From Comamonadaceae bacterium (GTDB taxonomy: Bacteria > Pseudomonadota > Gammaproteobacteria > Burkholderiales > Burkholderiaceae_C), in assembly GCA_013298415.1 (NCBI GenBank), contig JAAFHN010000151.1, positions 1 to 6,543 of the forward strand: a stretch of DNA of 6,543 bases. Direction: 5' to 3'. Below, one piece after another: positions 1 through 4,939 of the stretch (within the stretch, counting starts at the first letter, position 1; every line of letters begins with the position of its first letter). The position numbers were made by a program, and so were the translations under genes. Below the pieces are notes generated by a model. That model saw only the letters and a list, made by a program, of their open reading frames with translations, ran no database searches and was not told the origin of the DNA.

Positions 1-879
1 ATGACGCGCGACATCGCGTTGTGGAAGAGCCCCAATGGGTTGACGGAAGACGAGCGTCGCGTCGTGAAGCGCAACCTTGGCTTTTTCGTGACCGCAGACT
101 CGCTGGCTGCCAACAACATCGTGCTGGGCACCTACCGCCACATCACCGCGCCCGAATGCCGCCAGTTCTTGCTGCGCCAGGCCTTTGAAGAAGCGATCCA
201 CACCCACGCTTACCAGTACATCGTCGAGTCGCTGGGCTTGGACGAAAGCGAAATTTTCAACGCCTACAACGAGGTCAAGTCGATCCGAGACAAGGATCAG
301 TTTCTGATCCCTTTCATCGACACGCTGACCGACCCCCACTTTCGCACGGGCACTCAAGAAGCAGACCAAACCTTGCTGCGTTCATTGATTGTGTTTGCCT
401 GCCTGATGGAGGGCATGTTTTTCTACGTGGGCTTCACGCAGATCCTTGCCTTGGGCCGACAAAACAAGATGACGGGCGCTGCCGAGCAGTACCAGTACAT
501 CCTGCGCGATGAGTCCATGCATTGCAACTTCGGCATCGATTTGATCAATCAAATCAAACTCGAAAACCCCAATTTGTGGACGGCTGAATTCAAAGCTGAG
601 ATCAAAGATCTCTTCATGCAAGCCGTTGAGCTGGAGTACCGCTACGCCGAGGACACCATGCCACGTGGTGTGCTTGGCCTCAATGCATCGATGTTCAAAG
701 GCTACTTGCGCTACATCGCCAATCGCCGGGCGCAACAAATTGGTTTGGAAACGCTTTTTCCCAGCGAAGAAAACCCCTTCCCCTGGATGAGCGAAATGAT
801 CGATCTAAAGAAGGAACGTAACTTCTTTGAGACGCGAGTGATCGAGTACCAGTCGGGTGGTGCGTTGTCTTGGGACTGA
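1..879 (+). CDS. nrdB: Ribonucleoside-diphosphate reductase small (R2, beta) subunit, 5'-partial
   Basis: The R2 subunit of class Ia ribonucleotide reductase holds the di-iron centre and tyrosyl radical used by NrdA to reduce ribonucleotides to deoxyribonucleotides in the cytoplasm. All metal ligands can be placed, with spacing identical to E. coli R2: D33, E64, H67, E137, E171 and H174 match D84, E115, H118, E204, E238 and H241, and Y71 matches radical Tyr122. The C-terminus (EYQSGGALSWD) has the form of the tail that docks into NrdA. The window opens on an in-frame ATG, but only 32 residues precede the first metal ligand against 83 in E. coli. I therefore infer that this is an internal Met and the true start lies upstream. 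nrdA is probably upstream as well, but is not visible. The stop is TGA at 877-879. Confidence 0.95.
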   Translation: MTRDIALWKSPNGLTEDERRVVKRNLGFFVTADSLAANNIVLGTYRHITAPECRQFLLRQAFEEAIHTHAYQYIVESLGLDESEIFNAYNEVKSIRDKDQFLIPFIDTLTDPHFRTGTQEADQTLLRSLIVFACLMEGMFFYVGFTQILALGRQNKMTGAAEQYQYILRDESMHCNFGIDLINQIKLENPNLWTAEFKAEIKDLFMQAVELEYRYAEDTMPRGVLGLNASMFKGYLRYIANRRAQQIGLETLFPSEENPFPWMSEMIDLKKERNFFETRVIEYQSGGALSWD

Positions 880-897
880 GTGCGCACGAGCACTCAG
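876..897 (+). terminator. 8-bp inverted repeat over the nrdB stop codon (possible weak terminator)
   Basis: CTGAGTGC (876-883) and GCACTCAG (890-897) are perfect reverse complements around a 6-nt loop. The left arm contains the nrdB TGA stop. There is no clear T-tract afterwards (ACTGGCTTTGCTTCGC follows), so this is not a canonical intrinsic terminator. It could be a 3'-end stabilising hairpin or a weak terminator for nrdB. Confidence 0.4.
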
Positions 898-1005
898 ACT
901 GGCTTTGCTTCGCAGACGGCCGGAACGGTTAGCTTAGGTTGAAACACAGGGCCTGAAGTGCTTGGCGGTGGTGGCCATGCTGACTTTGGGCATTTGAAAG
1001 AGTTG

Positions 1006-1031
1006 GCGAACTTGCTTGAGAGCAAGTTCGC
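1006..1031 (+). promoter_or_regulatory. Perfect 11-bp hairpin upstream of the histone-like gene
   Basis: GCGAACTTGCT (1006-1016), loop TGAG (1017-1020) and AGCAAGTTCGC (1021-1031) form a perfect 11-bp stem. AAAG at 997-1000 and CTTT at 1038-1041 could close an outer stem across an internal loop. No T-run follows, so it does not look like an intrinsic terminator. It lies 65 bp before the histone-like start codon, and may be a 5'-leader structure, an operator, or a hairpin that helps end nrdB mRNA. I saw no convincing sigma-70 promoter in the 880-1096 gap to decide between these. Confidence 0.5.
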
Positions 1032-1040
1032 GAGCCGCTT

Positions 1041-1061
1041 TGTGCAAACCAACGATGCACA
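1041..1061. promoter_or_regulatory. Inverted repeat TGTGCA-N9-TGCACA
   Basis: TGTGCA at 1041-1046 and TGCACA at 1056-1061 are exact reverse complements separated by 9 nt. The site lies between the 11-bp hairpin and the ribosome binding site of the histone-like gene. The dyad form suits a dimeric DNA-binding regulator, but no regulator is identified. A chance 6-bp dyad is possible. Confidence 0.25.
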
Positions 1062-1083
1062 GAGTGTTTTGTCTCACTTGTAC

Positions 1084-1090
1084 AAGGAGA
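1084..1090 (+). promoter_or_regulatory. Ribosome binding site of the histone-like gene
   Basis: AAGGAGA ends 6 nt before the ATG at 1097. This strong Shine-Dalgarno match fixes the start at 1097. An in-frame ATG at 1016 lies inside the hairpin and would add 27 residues unrelated to the Lys/Ala-rich protein. Confidence 0.85.
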
Positions 1091-1096
1091 ACTCTC

Positions 1097-1570
1097 ATGG
1101 CAACTGCAAAAAAAGCCGCACCAGCAAAAAAAGCGGCCCCAGCGAAGAAGGCTGCACCGGCGAAGAAAGCCGCGGCACCAGCAAAGAAAGCCGCACCGGC
1201 TAAGAAGGCAGCACCAGCAAAGAAAGCTGCACCTGCGAAGAAAGCCGCACCGGCTAAGAAGGCAGCACCTGCGAAGAAAGCCGCACCGGCTAAGAAGGCA
1301 GCACCTGCGAAGAAGGCCGCACCGGCTAAGAAGGCAGCGCCTGCGAAGAAAGCCGCACCGGCTAAGAAGGCCGCTCCCGCGAAGAAGGCCGCGCCTGCTA
1401 AGAAGGCTGCTGCGAAGAAAGAGGCTGCAAAGCCTGCCGCTGCGAAACCTGCTGCGAAGAAGGCTGCAAAAAAGCCGGCTGCTAAGAAAGCGGCCGCTCC
1501 TGCACCTGCTGCCCAGACGACGCTCAACCCCCAAGCTGCATGGCCGTTCCCAACGGCCACGAAGCCATAA
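1097..1570 (+). CDS. Histone H1-like, Lys/Ala/Pro-repeat nucleoid protein
   Basis: This 157-residue, extremely basic protein resembles the C-terminal tail of eukaryotic histone H1 and bacterial H1-like proteins such as Bordetella BpH1 and the repeat region of Pseudomonas AlgP. After MATAKK come fifteen AAPAKK hexamers and one AAAPAKK heptamer (to residue 103), a less regular AAAKK/AKPAA segment, and the non-repetitive tail TTLNPQAAWPFPTATKP (141-157). I find one acidic residue (E109), and W149 and F151 are the only aromatic residues. There is no signal peptide or membrane segment. By family, it should bind DNA non-specifically through its lysines and affect compaction or transcription; that role is inferred. 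The strong ribosome binding site suggests high expression. It stands alone, convergent with the downstream kinase gene and followed by a strong terminator. Repeat number in such genes commonly varies between strains. Confidence 0.88.
   Translation: MATAKKAAPAKKAAPAKKAAPAKKAAAPAKKAAPAKKAAPAKKAAPAKKAAPAKKAAPAKKAAPAKKAAPAKKAAPAKKAAPAKKAAPAKKAAPAKKAAPAKKAAAKKEAAKPAAAKPAAKKAAKKPAAKKAAAPAPAAQTTLNPQAAWPFPTATKP
1115..1405 (+). repeat. 18-bp tandem coding repeat array (AAPAKK units)
   Basis: Sixteen consecutive units of about 18 bp encode AAPAKK. One 21-bp unit at 1169-1189 carries an extra Ala codon. Units at the 5' end and the last few units have diverged at synonymous sites, while the middle is nearly uniform. 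The array stays in frame throughout. Confidence 0.95.
1244..1387 (+). repeat. 36-bp higher-order repeat, four contiguous copies
   Basis: Copies start at 1244, 1280, 1316 and 1352, with a diverged copy at 1190-1225. Each joins two AAPAKK units with different codon spellings: the first is GCCGCACCGGCTAAGAAG and the second is close to GCAGCACCTGCGAAGAAA. The alternation shows that the latest expansion used a 36-bp (12-residue) unit, not the 18-bp unit. Confidence 0.9.
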
Positions 1571-1632
1571 GGGCTGTTCGCTCGTCTTGATGAGCACGGT
1601 TTGGGGCGCGTCTGCGCCCCGGATCGTTCAGC

Positions 1633-1663
1633 AAAGCCTTGCGCGAAAGCGCAAGGCTTTTTT
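1633..1663 (+). terminator. Intrinsic terminator of the histone-like gene
   Basis: AAAGCCTTGCGC (1633-1644), a GAAA tetraloop and GCGCAAGGCTTT (1649-1660) form a perfect 12-bp stem, with a T-run at 1658-1663. It lies 62 bp after the histone-like stop codon. On the minus strand only three T residues follow the stem, so it would serve the convergent kinase gene, which ends at 1694, less well. Confidence 0.92.
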
Positions 1664-1693
1664 GTTTGAACTCGGCCCGTTCGCCGAGGTGGC

Positions 1694-2602
1694 CTACAGG
1701 CCTGCTAGCACCTGCTCAGTTGAGAATCGGTGGCTTTGTCCGCCGCGCTGTGCGATTTTGATGGCACCGATGCGGTTTCCCAGGCGGCAGGCTTTCGCAA
1801 GCGACCATTCTCGCGCCAACCCGTACAGCAAGCCCGCACGGAACGAGTCGCCGCAGCCTGTGGGATCTACTACGGCGGAGGCTTTGTCGGCTGCCAAGCG
1901 CTCCACCGTGCCCTGGACCCAGACGTCGCAGCCTGCTTCACCCCGAGTGATCACGAGGCCTTGCACCATGTCCGCGATCTGCGCGAAGCTTAGACCCATT
2001 CGATCAGCAAGCATGTCGGCTTCGTAGTCATTCACCGTGACCCAAGTGGCCTTGGGGATGATTGCTTTGAGTTCATCGCCAGAAAACATGGGCAGACCTT
2101 GGCCCGGATCCCAAACGAAAGGTGTGCCTTGCGCCGCGAACTGTTCGGCGTGATCCAGCATGGCCTGTTTGCCATTCGGCGCCACGATGCCGAGCCGTGT
2201 GCTCGAAGCATCGGGCACACGCGTTTCGTGCGCTTTGGCCATTGCGCCGGGGTGAAATGCGGTGATTTGGTTGTTGCTCTGATCGGTCAAGATGGTTGCC
2301 TGGGCTGTGTGCAGCTCTGTGTGTTCTTTGACCCAGCGCGTGTCCAATCCCCAGGATTGCATGCGCGCCTTGTAGTCTGCGCCATCGCTGCCCAGGGAGG
2401 CGAGCACCAAGGCGCGCTCCCCGAGCAGATGGAGGTTGTAGGCGATGTTGCCTGCGCAGCCGCCGAACTCGCGCCTCATGCCAGGCACCAGGAAAGACAC
2501 GCTGAGCGCATCGAGGCGATCAGCAAGGATTTGATCGCGAAATTGGCCCTCGAAGGAAAACAGGGTATCGAAAGCCAGGGAACCGGAGACGGTGATGCTC
2601 AT
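1694..2602 (-). CDS. PfkB-family kinase, adenosine-kinase-like subfamily
   Basis: This 302-residue member of the PfkB (ribokinase) superfamily transfers the ATP gamma-phosphate to a sugar or nucleoside hydroxyl in the cytoplasm. Both family signatures are visible: the N-terminal glycine-rich GGCAGN at residues 47-52 and the C-terminal DPTGCGD at 246-252, where D252 is the expected catalytic base. GCGD replaces the more common GAGD. The MSITVSGSLAFDTLF opening and the SFLVPGMRREFGG segment recall a proteobacterial group often annotated as adenosine or carbohydrate kinase; the substrate cannot be read from sequence. No clear Shine-Dalgarno precedes the ATG, and no ATG, GTG or TTG appears in frame in the nine codons before it. 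It follows the DUF3426 gene by 111 bp on the same strand and may be the last gene of that transcript. Confidence 0.88.
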   Translation of the reverse strand: MSITVSGSLAFDTLFSFEGQFRDQILADRLDALSVSFLVPGMRREFGGCAGNIAYNLHLLGERALVLASLGSDGADYKARMQSWGLDTRWVKEHTELHTAQATILTDQSNNQITAFHPGAMAKAHETRVPDASSTRLGIVAPNGKQAMLDHAEQFAAQGTPFVWDPGQGLPMFSGDELKAIIPKATWVTVNDYEADMLADRMGLSFAQIADMVQGLVITRGEAGCDVWVQGTVERLAADKASAVVDPTGCGDSFRAGLLYGLAREWSLAKACRLGNRIGAIKIAQRGGQSHRFSTEQVLAGL

Positions 2603-2713
2603 GAGTGCGTGCGCGAATGATGCAAAAAAAGGATGCAGGGGATTGTCGTGCCTGCCGGAGCTTGCGCTCGGTTCAGCGTGGCTACATTGGCACAGACCGC
2701 ATTGACCAGGGGA
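2603..2713 (-). other. Intergenic gap with a weak terminator-like element
   Basis: This gap separates the DUF3426 gene from the kinase gene. Read on the minus strand, a 5-bp stem (GCAGG at 2655-2651 and CCTGC at 2639-2635, 11-nt loop) is followed after 4 nt by seven T residues (2630-2624). The stem is too short for a confident terminator, and a partial attenuator is equally possible. Just before it, GAGC-TTGC-GCTC around 2656-2666 gives another small stem. I saw no convincing promoter for the kinase gene here. Confidence 0.3.
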
Positions 2714-3721
2714 TCAAGGATAGAACGCCAACACCCTGTAGCCCGCCACACGAGCAGCTGGGCCGCCGGTGGCGTCTTGAAGTGCCAGCGGCAAAGTCAC
2801 GGTTTGCTCGGAGCGCGCAGCCAAGCCGATGGAGGGCAATCCGGTTTCGCTGACCAGCAGCACACGTTTCACGATGGTTGCATCGTTGCCGTCTTGCAAG
2901 CTGACTTCAATCGCCGGGGACGCAACAATCACATCTGCGCGGTTTTTCAGCGTGAGGCTGACGCGATAGGTGCCGGGCCCGATGGGGCGGACGGTCGCCG
3001 CTTCAACGCTGAGGGCCTCGGGCAGTTGCGGCGCATCCACGCGGCATCCGATCCAGGCGCAAGCCTGCGACAGCGCGGGCGTGGTCGCAGGCCAGCGCAC
3101 GGCCAACGCTTCGCGCCAAAACCACAGGCTTTGCGCAGCCAAGGCGATCGCTAACGCGAAACCCGCCAGAACCCAGGGCCACCTTCGTTTCGGCACGGAC
3201 GGCATTGCCATGAAAGACACCGTCGCTTCTGTTTCAGTCGCTGGCGCGGGCTCGGGCGCGACCGTTTGGTTCGCAGCAAGGACTGTTTCTTGCGGCGGTG
3301 ACGCGGTGGCCGCAGCGCTGTCGATTTGCGGCAGGCCGGCTGGCGCGCTGTCCGCCTCTGGAGCCGCCAAAATTTGCGCAGGCTCCACCGCCCAGCCCGA
3401 CTCTGAGTCGGAGGATGCGGGCAGCGGCAGGGCCAGACGGGCGTCTCGCTGTTCGGCACCCGTTGGGTTGATTCGGACACTCGAAGCCCGCGCTTCAGCA
3501 CTGATTTCGCCGCCGACGCTCTGGACGACGTCCCCGTGACCAGCGTGACTTCCGCTCCCGGCTGTCTCCGCAACCCCATTCGGCGCGTCGGTCAAGCTGG
3601 ACGCTGCGTCAAAAACTTCGTGGCACTGCCCGCAGCGTACCCAGCCTTTTGATACGGCCAGTTGCTCGTCGAGCACGCGAAAGAGCGTGCCACACGCGGG
3701 GCACTGGGTGATGCCACTCAT
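2714..3721 (-). CDS. Zinc-ribbon (MJ0042-type) and DUF3426 single-pass membrane protein
   Basis: This 335-residue protein of unknown function has three parts. An N-terminal zinc ribbon has C7-x2-C10 and C30-x2-C33 (CPAC, CGQC) with the surrounding FRV and VRCGQCHEVFDA typical of the MJ0042 family. A long low-complexity Ala/Pro/Glu/Ser linker runs from about 40 to 177. One membrane helix at about 182-202 follows the basic KRRW. The C-terminal part, about 205-335, matches the general form of DUF3426, with beta-rich segments such as YRVSLTLKNRADVIVASPAIEVSL. The predicted topology is zinc ribbon in the cytoplasm and DUF3426 domain in the periplasm. Its start overlaps the prmA stop by 4 bp (ATGA), which suggests translational coupling. 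The pairing with prmA recurs in betaproteobacteria as I recall, but no direct functional link is established. Confidence 0.85.
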   Translation of the reverse strand: MSGITQCPACGTLFRVLDEQLAVSKGWVRCGQCHEVFDAASSLTDAPNGVAETAGSGSHAGHGDVVQSVGGEISAEARASSVRINPTGAEQRDARLALPLPASSDSESGWAVEPAQILAAPEADSAPAGLPQIDSAAATASPPQETVLAANQTVAPEPAPATETEATVSFMAMPSVPKRRWPWVLAGFALAIALAAQSLWFWREALAVRWPATTPALSQACAWIGCRVDAPQLPEALSVEAATVRPIGPGTYRVSLTLKNRADVIVASPAIEVSLQDGNDATIVKRVLLVSETGLPSIGLAARSEQTVTLPLALQDATGGPAARVAGYRVLAFYP

Positions 3722-4644
3722 GCGTCGCGCTGCCTTGCCGTCATCAAAATCCAGCCGTCTTGCTCGTTGCTGACCTCCAAATCCACCCAGGGCCGATATG
3801 CCTCCTGCAGATCCTCAGCTTGGCGCTCCAAGATGCCTGCAAGGATCAAATGGCCGCCGCGATCCAAGCGCGCGCACAGCAGTGGGGCCAACACCTTGAG
3901 TGGCGTGGCCAAGATGTTGGCGAGCACGACGTCGTAGCGACCGGTCACAGTGCTGACTTCCCCTGGATTGAGGTTCACGCGATTGGTGCGCGCGTTGTCA
4001 GCCGTGGCTTTGATAGCCGCCGTGTCCAAGTCAACCGCATCGATCTGCACCGCGGCTCCGCAGGATTGCGCAATCAGCCCCGCAGCAATCGCAAGCACGC
4101 CCGAGCCACAGCCGTAATCGAGCACGCGAGTGGGTTGCGAATGAGCGAGCGTGTGGCCAAATTCTGGGCCAGCCAGCCACTGCAAACACATGTGCGTGGT
4201 GGGGTGAGTGCCGGTGCCAAAGGCGAGCCCAGGGTCCAAGCGCATCACCGTCTTGGCCCTGGCGGGCGCTTCGTGCCAACTGGGCACGATCCAAAACTCG
4301 TTGGCAATGTGCACCGGGGAAAACTGCGACTGCGTGAGTCGAACCCAATCTTGTTCGGGAACCACCGCAATGCCCAAATCTTGCCAAACTTCGGCGAGCG
4401 CCCGGTCGGCAAGCGCAGCCCTCGCAATTTCGGCCTGTGTGGCATCCGCAAACAGCGCCCGCACTTTGGAACGCTGCCAAGCCTCAGCAGGCGCGGGCAT
4501 GCCGGGCTCGCCGAAGAGCGCTCGCTCGGCATCGGTTTGTGCATCCGCGTCTTCCACCGATGCGCTGAGGCACTGCAAGGCGTCAAGCGCGTCGCACACG
4601 CCTTCCACCTGCGCTTCGTTGCAACACACCGTCCATTCAACCAT
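3718..4644 (-). CDS. prmA: Ribosomal protein L11 methyltransferase
   Basis: PrmA uses S-adenosylmethionine to methylate ribosomal protein L11 (in E. coli trimethylation at the N-terminus and two lysines), in the cytoplasm. The 308-residue length fits the family. The N-terminal substrate-recognition domain spans about 1-60 and contains SVEDADAQTDAERALFGEPG. The PrmA signature LDPGLAFGTGTHPTT is at 136-150. SAM motif I, VLDYGCGSG, is at 174-182, the following acidic loop is at about 204-207 (VDLD), and LANILATPL at 241-249 is the NIL-type active-site loop. I chose the ATG at 4642-4644 because MVEWTV begins the family's first beta strand and a ribosome binding site lies 7 nt upstream; an ATG at 4752 would add 36 atypical residues. 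Unlike the common arrangement with accC directly upstream, a divergent gene intervenes, so prmA should have its own promoter. Confidence 0.95.
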   Translation of the reverse strand: MVEWTVCCNEAQVEGVCDALDALQCLSASVEDADAQTDAERALFGEPGMPAPAEAWQRSKVRALFADATQAEIARAALADRALAEVWQDLGIAVVPEQDWVRLTQSQFSPVHIANEFWIVPSWHEAPARAKTVMRLDPGLAFGTGTHPTTHMCLQWLAGPEFGHTLAHSQPTRVLDYGCGSGVLAIAAGLIAQSCGAAVQIDAVDLDTAAIKATADNARTNRVNLNPGEVSTVTGRYDVVLANILATPLKVLAPLLCARLDRGGHLILAGILERQAEDLQEAYRPWVDLEVSNEQDGWILMTARQRDA

Positions 4645-4651
4645 GTGACAT

Positions 4652-4657
4652 TCCTTT
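4652..4657 (-). promoter_or_regulatory. prmA: Ribosome binding site of prmA
   Basis: On the minus strand AAAGGA lies 7 nt before the ATG at 4644. It supports this start over the upstream in-frame ATGs at 4695 and 4752. Confidence 0.75.
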
Positions 4658-4687
4658 GCCTGACGCCGAAATTTTGCAGTCAGTTTC

Positions 4688-4703
4688 GTTACCATTTCGT
4701 AAC
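4688..4703. promoter_or_regulatory. Inverted repeat GTTAC-N6-GTAAC
   Basis: GTTAC at 4688-4692 and GTAAC at 4699-4703 form a 5-bp dyad with a 6-nt spacer. The same bases also form an imperfect direct repeat, TTTCGTTAC (4684-4692) and TTTCGTAAC (4695-4703), with an 11-bp period of about one helical turn. This form suits a dimeric or tandem-binding regulator of prmA or the TonB-like gene. No known operator is recognised. Confidence 0.35.
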
Positions 4704-4712
4704 TTTGGTATT

Positions 4713-4730
4713 GTTTTCCATAAGGGAAAC
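4713..4730. promoter_or_regulatory. Hairpin-forming dyad GTTTTCC-ATAA-GGGAAAC
   Basis: The 7-bp arms at 4713-4719 and 4724-4730 pair around ATAA with one G-T wobble. It lies 9 bp from the GTTAC/GTAAC dyad. It could be a second operator half-site pair or a leader hairpin if prmA transcription starts to its right; neither is shown. Confidence 0.3.
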
Positions 4731-4756
4731 CGAGCGGCGCATTAGAGCGCACCGCC

Positions 4757-4786
4757 TCGAAATCCCCGCTCGGGGCTTCTTAAAAT
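4757..4786 (+). promoter_or_regulatory. Candidate sigma-70 promoter of the TonB-like gene
   Basis: TCGAAA at 4757-4762 (four of six matches to TTGACA) is followed after 18 bp by TAAAAT at 4781-4786 (five of six matches to TATAAT). Transcription would start near 4793, leaving a leader of about 147 nt. This is a visual match only. Confidence 0.4.
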
Positions 4787-4926
4787 CCACGATGCTGTTT
4801 CTGCGTTCACATTGTGCCGTGGGAAAGCGAACGACATGCCGTCGACACGCAAGACGGCAGTTGGGGCGAGTGCTTCGAACCACCGGTCACAAGCGGGTGG
4901 ATGGGGCATCTTTTGGCGGAGCAATC

Positions 4927-4933
4927 GAAGAGG
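4927..4933 (+). promoter_or_regulatory. Ribosome binding site of the TonB-like gene
   Basis: GAAGAGG ends 6 nt before the ATG at 4940 and supports that start over GTG 4814, whose 42 extra residues look non-coding, and over ATG 4979, which has only weak GAGCGG upstream. Confidence 0.6.
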
Positions 4934-4939
4934 TTGAGC

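Larger units (their letters stand above)
4645..4939. other. Divergent control region between prmA and the TonB-like gene
   Basis: This 295-bp stretch must carry promoters for both divergent genes. It holds the prmA ribosome binding site, two inverted repeats (4688-4703 and 4713-4730), a GC-rich CCCCGCTCGGGG element (4764-4775), a candidate rightward promoter (4757-4786) and a leader of about 150 nt before the TonB-like start. I could not place a convincing minus-strand promoter for prmA. Open frames through the leader, including one from GTG 4814, look like non-coding shadows. Confidence 0.6.

Noticed and set aside
1115..1405. Possible CRISPR-like or satellite array
   Set aside because: The repeats are contiguous, lack unique spacers, stay in frame and encode Lys/Ala/Pro units.
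929..1597. Two long minus-strand open frames opposite the histone-like gene, rich in Leu/Arg/Cys or Ala/Phe
   Set aside because: They are mirror images of the tandem repeat. A repeat that is open in one frame tends to be open in others.
2099..2620. Plus-strand open frame antisense to the kinase gene
   Set aside because: The minus-strand frame has both PfkB signatures, and the antisense product shows no domain.
2970..3539. Open frames on both strands overlapping the DUF3426 linker
   Set aside because: They arise from the low-complexity Ala/Pro/Glu linker coding sequence, and none has a ribosome binding site or motif.
4645..4752. N-terminal extension of PrmA from ATG 4752
   Set aside because: Known PrmA proteins begin at the MVEW-type strand. 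The extension runs through the palindromes of the control region.
4814..4939. A 42-residue N-terminal extension of the TonB-like protein from GTG 4814
   Set aside because: It would bury the signal peptide, has no family-like sequence, and the better ribosome binding site is at 4927-4933.
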